Assembly (NCBI GenBank): GCA_019426215.1
Contig: CM033403.1
Span: forward strand, 35,784,754 to 35,848,753
Direction: 5' to 3'
DNA length: 64,000 nt
Source of the DNA: Buddleja alternifolia
Taxonomy: Eukaryota > Streptophyta > Magnoliopsida > Lamiales > Scrophulariaceae
The position numbers and the translations under genes were made by a program. The notes beneath the pieces are model-generated. The model had not been told where the DNA came from. It saw nothing but the letters and a program-made list of their open reading frames with translations, and did not search any database. Below are positions 58,756-64,000 of this stretch, one piece after another. Each line of letters opens with the position of its first letter. Position 1 is the first letter of the stretch.

Positions 58756-61700
58756 TTACAACCTACTCTTCTTCACCGGTCCCATCTCCTTCGCCTTCGT
58801 CCTCAAAACATGCTTCTGTATTTTCCCGGTTGCTGTTTTAGGTAACGGTCCAAATACCACAGATTTAGGAACCCAATAAGCTGGCATCCTCGACCGACTA
58901 AACTTCATTATATCTTCTGCCAACCGTGTTTGATTAGACGTATCCACACCGGGCTTTAATGTCACAAATGCACAAGGTGACTCCCCCCATCGCTCATCGG
59001 GCCGGGCCACCACTGACACTTCAAATATAGCCGGGTGCTGATACAAAATATTCTCTACCTCAACACTACTAATATTTTCACCACCCGAGATAATTATATC
59101 CTTTGATCTATCTTTGATCTCGATGTAACCGTCCGGATGTTTAACACCAAGATCACCGGAATGAAACCACCCATTGGCAAAAGCCTCTTCGTTTGCTTTA
59201 GGGTTCTTCAGATAGCCCTTCATCACAGCATTGCCTCTAAACACAATTTCTCCAACCGTTTTACCATCATTAGGGACAGGTGTCATGTTTTGGGTGTTCA
59301 CAACATCTAAGCCCTCTAGGGCAACATATCTGACCCCTTGACGGGCATTCATACGGGCTCGGGCTTCTGGTGGTAGTGAATCCCATTCGGGCTTCCATGC
59401 ACATATAGTCGAGGGCCCGTAAGTTTCGGAAAGCCCATATGTGTGTGCCACTTTAAAGCCTCGTTCAGACATTGCGGAGAGAACTGAAGGAGGTGGAGCA
59501 GCGCCAGCTGTCATTACATGGACGACACGAGGGAGGGGTAGGATGGTCTCCTCTTTGGGTACGTTTACTATGGTATTGAGAACCACAGGTGCAGCACAGA
59601 AATGGGTCACACCAAGATTCGCAATAGCTGAGTAGACACCTTTAGCTGTGACCTAAACAGATGGAATGAAAAATATGATCAGAATAAGTAACCGGCCTAT
59701 ACGAGTATTAGTGTATGTTGCACAAAGGGTAATCATGTTCAACACTACCAAATTAGTTACACTCTGTTTGGTTAGGGAGTTTGATGAAGAAAGGAAATGC
59801 AATGGAAAAGTAAAACAAAATCAAAGAATTACAAGTTCTCAAGCTTGTTTGGTAAAATATGAAATTAATGCATAGGTGGGAGGTGACGGTGGCGTTGGAG
59901 CTTGAAATATGACCAAATAAACAGTTCCCTAGTATTTTTCTCTAGTTTTCTCATCATTTCAGAGGAAAATGAGTTTCCCTACATACATAATATTTTCCCC
60001 CAAATTTTTATTCCAGAATATTTCCCTCAAACAACCGACCAAATTATTTTCCGTAACTGTCTTTTCTTTTCCTAATCTAGATATTTTCGGTAGCACTTTG
60101 TTTTCTTTTCCTCATTTAGATCCTTGTACCAAACAGAGTGTTAAAAGCTTCCACTTGTACCAGACATCGAACTTTTACCTACAAACACTAATTAAGATGT
60201 ATCGAGTGCACGCATTCGGGATGTTTGAACTTAAAGGGCGTTTGGGCAAGCTTATAAGCTCCATCAAACTGTAATTAGCAAAAAAAGGAAAAAGTTTTAT
60301 CAGAGTCTTTGGATATATTTTTTTGGGAGGAGCTTATAAGCTCCCAGAATTAAGATATTAATGAGCTTATAAGTTTCTTAAAGGAAGGGAGTTGATATTA
60401 GCATTCCACAAAATGATAATAACACTCCATCTTGTTTGATATTTTTTAATGAAATAGACAAAATTGCCAATGAATTTATAAGAAGATCTAACTGTATTAT
60501 TTATTATAAATAATATAGAATGAAGATAATTATCTTTTATAGAAACAATACCGCTTCTACCTCCTTTTACAATTCTTAATTACAGTAAGCAACATTCTAA
60601 AATACTCTTTTACGTATTTATGTTCCAATGTTGAACAAATACTTTAACAGTAAAAGTGGATAAAGCGCTCTACAATAATATGAATAGTTAAATGAAAAAT
60701 CAAATAAAACCAAAATATAAGTCAAGTAAGTATTTACTACTAATAATATGTTAGAAAAAGACAAAGCATCCTAAGTAAACGGAAAAATAAACATTTATAT
60801 TTTCACCATAACTGAAGTCTTTACCATAATTAAAAAGATTTATTTATTATAAGGAAAATATAACAATATATTTTATCAAATGATGGGCAATATGGTCATT
60901 TGCTTAAAAATAAAATTAAAATGGAGTGTATTTATCATTTTGTGGAGTGTTAATATCAACTCCCTAATGGAATCATAACATATTATATAGGATCTTAACA
61001 AACCTCTTCAATTTTCCCATCTTAATGACATAATTATCACTAATTACACATTATGAGTTTCATGATTTTATTTTATTCAAACATTCGAAGAATTTATTTT
61101 TAAAAGAAAGCTCCAAAAACATCTTATATCTTAGCTTATAAAATGATTTAAATAAGCTCAGCCCAACACCGCCTTACATAGCCAAAGGACATAAGATCCC
61201 ATATTCTCAACAAAAAGCCAAAAATAAATCTCAAACAATCCAAATAGAACCAAAGAGAAAAATTCAAATGTTAGCATACCTGTCTAAGGCATATGCTCGT
61301 GCCACAAAGCGCCGCGAGCGTCCAAGGAAAACACCACCCATTACAATGGAACATAGGTAAAGTCCACAAGTAAACAGCTCCTTCATTCATTCCCCATACA
61401 ACAATATTACTCAAAGCCATAAGATACGCCCCTCGATGGTGCAACACCACACCCTTCGGGCTAGCTGTTGTACCGGAAGTATAACCCAAAGCAATGCTAT
61501 GCCACTCATCTTCCGGTGCTTTCCATGCAAACTCTCCATCGCCGGTTTCTAGAAAGTTCTCGTATTCAATTGCTCCTCTGCCAAGCGCGTACTGGAGTGA
61601 CTTTGGATCGCAGCTTTCATCCGCTATAACGACTAAAATTGGAGGCTTGAATTGGTTTTTGCTTTTATTTGCTATAATTTGTAAAGCTTCCTCAGCCAAA

Positions 61701-64000
61701 GTGTAGAACTCTTGGTCAACCATTATAACAGCAGATTGCGAATGACCTAAGAGAAACGCAATAGTTTGTGCATTTAGACGGATGTTGACAGCGTTAAGTA
61801 CAGCTCCAGACATGGGAACCCCGAAATGTGCTTCGTACATTGCTGGAGTGTTTGGCGCAATCACTGCCACCTGGCATCATGAAATGAGAGATAATTGTTA
61901 ACTAAAATCTGCCAAATTCTCTGAAAAACCCGGGGGGAAAAAAAGGTAAATATAAGTTCAACTCACTGAGGCAAATCATGTTCTCTCACCTCGGTTTAAT
62001 TTGCTCATTTTTTTTTCTATGATACAAAGATGAGTTAGACATGATTGTCACGGAAGTGCGAGTAATAAGTCCACTCCATTTTTTTGCAATTCTCACTATA
62101 TAAAGAATGCTCACTCTACAAAAGTGAAATATCATATTTGGCTTCTAGAGTCAATCAAGGGTTGAGCAAGAAATTAAATGATGGCCTACAACATCAAACC
62201 TACTAGAACTATAAAAGAAAATTCCAACATAAACAACACTTAAAATACTTGTTCGATTTCATCTAGCATTCTCTAAATTACAGTTGGTTTTTCATTGTCG
62301 GTTCTCCTTTTCCACTGCTTAGTAAATTCCATCAGGTCATATCAGATTATCCGTATCAAAACTTAGGGGTGTAGTCTGTTTTTTTTTTTTGGGACTCAAA
62401 AAGTCTAGGTACTCCGGTCACCTACCAGGGTCAGAGCATGTCTCTGGGACCATAGTCCCATAGGTAGCTTATAGAGGTACTTACAGATCGCCCACCAACA
62501 CAGCCTTCAAGTCAGCGGAGGGAATCAAACACACAACCTTTTGGGGGGAAGTGGTCCGTCCTTATCAACTGAGCCGACTTGTGTTGGTAGGGGTCTAGTC
62601 TGTGTAGATAAGCCAGTTATAACCTAGCTGAAGCTTGGCTTGGTACTTTAATCACAAAAACATACATTTTTTATATATATTTTTCATTCGAATTAGAACG
62701 AGCAAGTTTGTCATTTATTAGTTCTCTCAAAGGTTGATTTTTTTCAATAGCAAACAGCTATTAAGCCTATTATATCTATGTTAGGCTAGCAGTATAGTGT
62801 ATGATTTTCCTTATTACAGGACATGCACTAATATAAGCAGTGCCATTCTTGACCTACACTTCCATTATGACATACATTAATAATAGGATATTCAAATTAA
62901 AATGCCAAAAAGTATTTAATCCATCAGAGCAGTAGGCCAGTAGCACTGGCAAGGAACAAAAACAGAATAAAGTTTTAATACTTTTTTTCAAAAAAAAAAG
63001 AAAAAGAAAAAGGAACATTGATTTACACACTATTTCAGCTAAGAAGCAAAACCAATATGAAATTCATGAAATGTGTTTATATGCTTTATAAAATTAAACC
63101 CATAGTTAAAAATATGAAGAAAAAAAATCGACTTTCTTCATTTTCAGGTGTTAATTGATTATGGGATAATTGATTCTTGCAGAATCAATAAGTTAGGATT
63201 TTCAGCTTTTTCAAAATGTGATTTTGTAATACAAAAATATCCAAAATAGATTATAGAAACCAGTAATCAAAAAACTACATGAAAAGCTAGGGATTTTCAG
63301 CTTTTCCCAAAATGTGATTTTGTAATTAAAATATGTCCAAAATAGATTATAGGAGCCAGTAATCAAAAAAGTCACTTGGACTCTAAATGCACAAAAATGT
63401 CCAAGTCATTTGGACTCTAAATGCACAAAAATATCCAAAATAGATTATACGAAACAGTAATCAAAATAGTCATTTGGACTCTAAACGCAGATTTTACCTT
63501 TTCAACCGCCGAGCCAAACGCGTAAATACCCCAAACACCAATCAATGAATATACCCCAATTACCCATCATTGAAAATACCCTTTTCTTTTAAGATCAATA
63601 AATGAAATATCCGAATTAAATTCTTAGATATGGTTTGACTTTATTCAGAATCCATGATTACCGATATAAATGGATTAAATTCCAGTAAATTCAAAAACAA
63701 TAAAGTCTTCCACTTTTTCTAAAAAAATAAAAAATAAATAACAATAAGCATATTTTATATATAAAAATAAATAATGACGTCACTCACGGTGCTGCCAAAG
63801 GTGGCGCCGCACTTAGTGAGGGCGGAGGCGAGCTGGCGGCATCGACGGTAAGTCTGGTGCCACGTGTACGCGACGGAGCCGTGGATCAGAGATTTCCGGG
63901 TCGGGTGGACCAGGGCGGCCCGCTCCAGGAACCCGAGCGGCGTCAAAGCAGTGTAATTAGCTGGATTCTTGGGCAAATCATCTATGTCTCTCTCCACAAC
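58756..64000 (-). CDS. AAE7: Peroxisomal acetyl-CoA synthetase-like acyl-activating enzyme, AAE7/ACN1-like (5' end cut)
   Basis: Three exons join in frame: 64000-63788 (continues beyond the window), 61870-61280 and 59652-58756, all GT-AG. 567 codons including the stop are visible; Arabidopsis AAE7 has about 569 residues, so only the first few are missing. The frame at the edge reads VVERDIDDLPKNPANYTALT and needs an upstream ATG. Key motifs: AMP-binding YTSGTTASPKG, PMFHCNGWCFPW, TYGLSETYGPS, the A8 motif KDRSKDIIISGGENIS and the A10 lysine in PKTATGKIQK. The C-terminus is SRL-stop, a PTS1 peroxisomal signal. AAE7/ACN1 activates acetate to acetyl-CoA for the glyoxylate cycle. The wording is much closer to AAE7 than to BZO1/CNL or AAE1. 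Introns carry MITEs and a SINE. Confidence 0.94.
59760..60140. mobile_element. Tourist-like MITE in AAE7-like intron 2
   Basis: The ends CACTCTGTTTGGT and ACCAAACAGAGTG are perfect 13-bp inverted repeats flanked by TTA (59757-59759, 60141-60143). Length is 381 bp. Confidence 0.92.
60234..61173. mobile_element. Second Harbinger-type MITE, split by a nested insertion
   Basis: The left end aagggcgtttgggcaagctt and right end aagctcagcccaacaccgcc are imperfect inverted repeats next to TTA at 60231-60233 and 61174-61176. Its middle is replaced by the element at 60387-60964. Confidence 0.65.
60387..60964. mobile_element. Nested MITE with long terminal inverted repeats
   Basis: The first 43 bases (GGGAGTTGATATTAGCATTC onward, including CCACAAAATGATAA and CACTCCAT) pair with the last 43 with about four mismatches. 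No clear target duplication could be set and no coding frame is present. Length is about 578 bp. Confidence 0.82.
62379..62588 (-). mobile_element. SINE in AAE7-like intron 1
   Basis: It is flanked by aggggtgtagtctg (62365-62378) and aggggtctagtctg (62589-62602), a 14-bp duplication with one mismatch. On the minus strand the head has an A-box-like cggctcagttgataagg and a B-box-like ggttgtgtgtttgattccc, as in tRNA-derived SINEs. The element ends in an A run (T run 62379-62390 on plus). Confidence 0.88.
63185..63490. repeat. Imperfect tandem repeats in AAE7-like intron 1
   Basis: Units of 50-110 bp share attttcagctttt, aaaatgtgattttgtaat, ccaaaatagattata and cagtaatcaaaa, with an extra short duplication of catttggactctaaatgcac. 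Confidence 0.8.

Noticed and set aside
63755..63997. Start of the AAE7-like protein at 63997
   Set aside because: The codon there is GTG, not ATG, and the frame stays open to the window edge; the real start lies outside. The frame also reads 33 bp into the intron.

Overview
This is nuclear DNA from a flowering plant, almost certainly a eudicot. Genes have many short exons with GT-AG introns. The proteins are plant families: TBR-type trichome-birefringence-like, PPR40-like PPR, plant endosulfine, BXL xylosidase and AAE7/ACN1. Intergenic DNA is AT-rich, full of (TA)n tracts, and packed with plant transposons. Species cannot be fixed from the sequence. All calls were made by eye, with no database search.

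Genes: 0-8 kb holds the first exon of an AMSH-like deubiquitinase (minus, 12-134), two small duplicated protein genes with a shared promoter block (plus, 2151-2375 and 4349-4618), a chloroplast petB fragment between them, and a five-exon TBL xylan/pectin O-acetyltransferase-type gene (minus, 4853-7735). At 15.2-15.5 kb is a lone frameshifted first exon of a GH3 beta-glucosidase. At 16.6-18.0 kb is a four-exon secreted Cys-rich protein, at 19.0-21.2 kb an intronless PPR gene, and at 22.9-25.4 kb a five-exon endosulfine gene whose exons are too small for ORF finding. At 41.2-49.2 kb is a seven-exon beta-D-xylosidase. At 58.8-64.0 kb is a peroxisomal acetyl-CoA synthetase-like gene, cut by the window end just before its start codon. 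Every gene except the two small ones is on the minus strand.

Mobile elements: a CACTA element (8384-14249) carries a cut-down transposase and a Ulp1-protease gene. hAT-type elements with 8-bp target duplications lie at 14404-15082, 22359-22538, 35615-36264 and 36797-37738, with a weaker candidate at 1108-1711. A TRIM-like array has three LTRs and two coding-free internal domains (30142-31592). A Ty1/Copia element (32108-38813) is broken by two stops and two hAT insertions. A very young Gypsy-type gag-only (TR-GAG) element lies at 53134-58610. There are also Tourist-like MITEs, Helitron ends and tRNA-derived SINEs, several inside introns.

The genes do not form one pathway, but PPR40-like and AAE7-like genes are near neighbours in Arabidopsis (At3g16890, At3g16910), so the window probably preserves an old gene neighbourhood swollen by transposons. 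The least explained items are the small duplicated gene pair, the TBL intron with repeated copies of its own splice acceptor, the three-LTR TRIM, and the TR-GAG with three minisatellite blocks.
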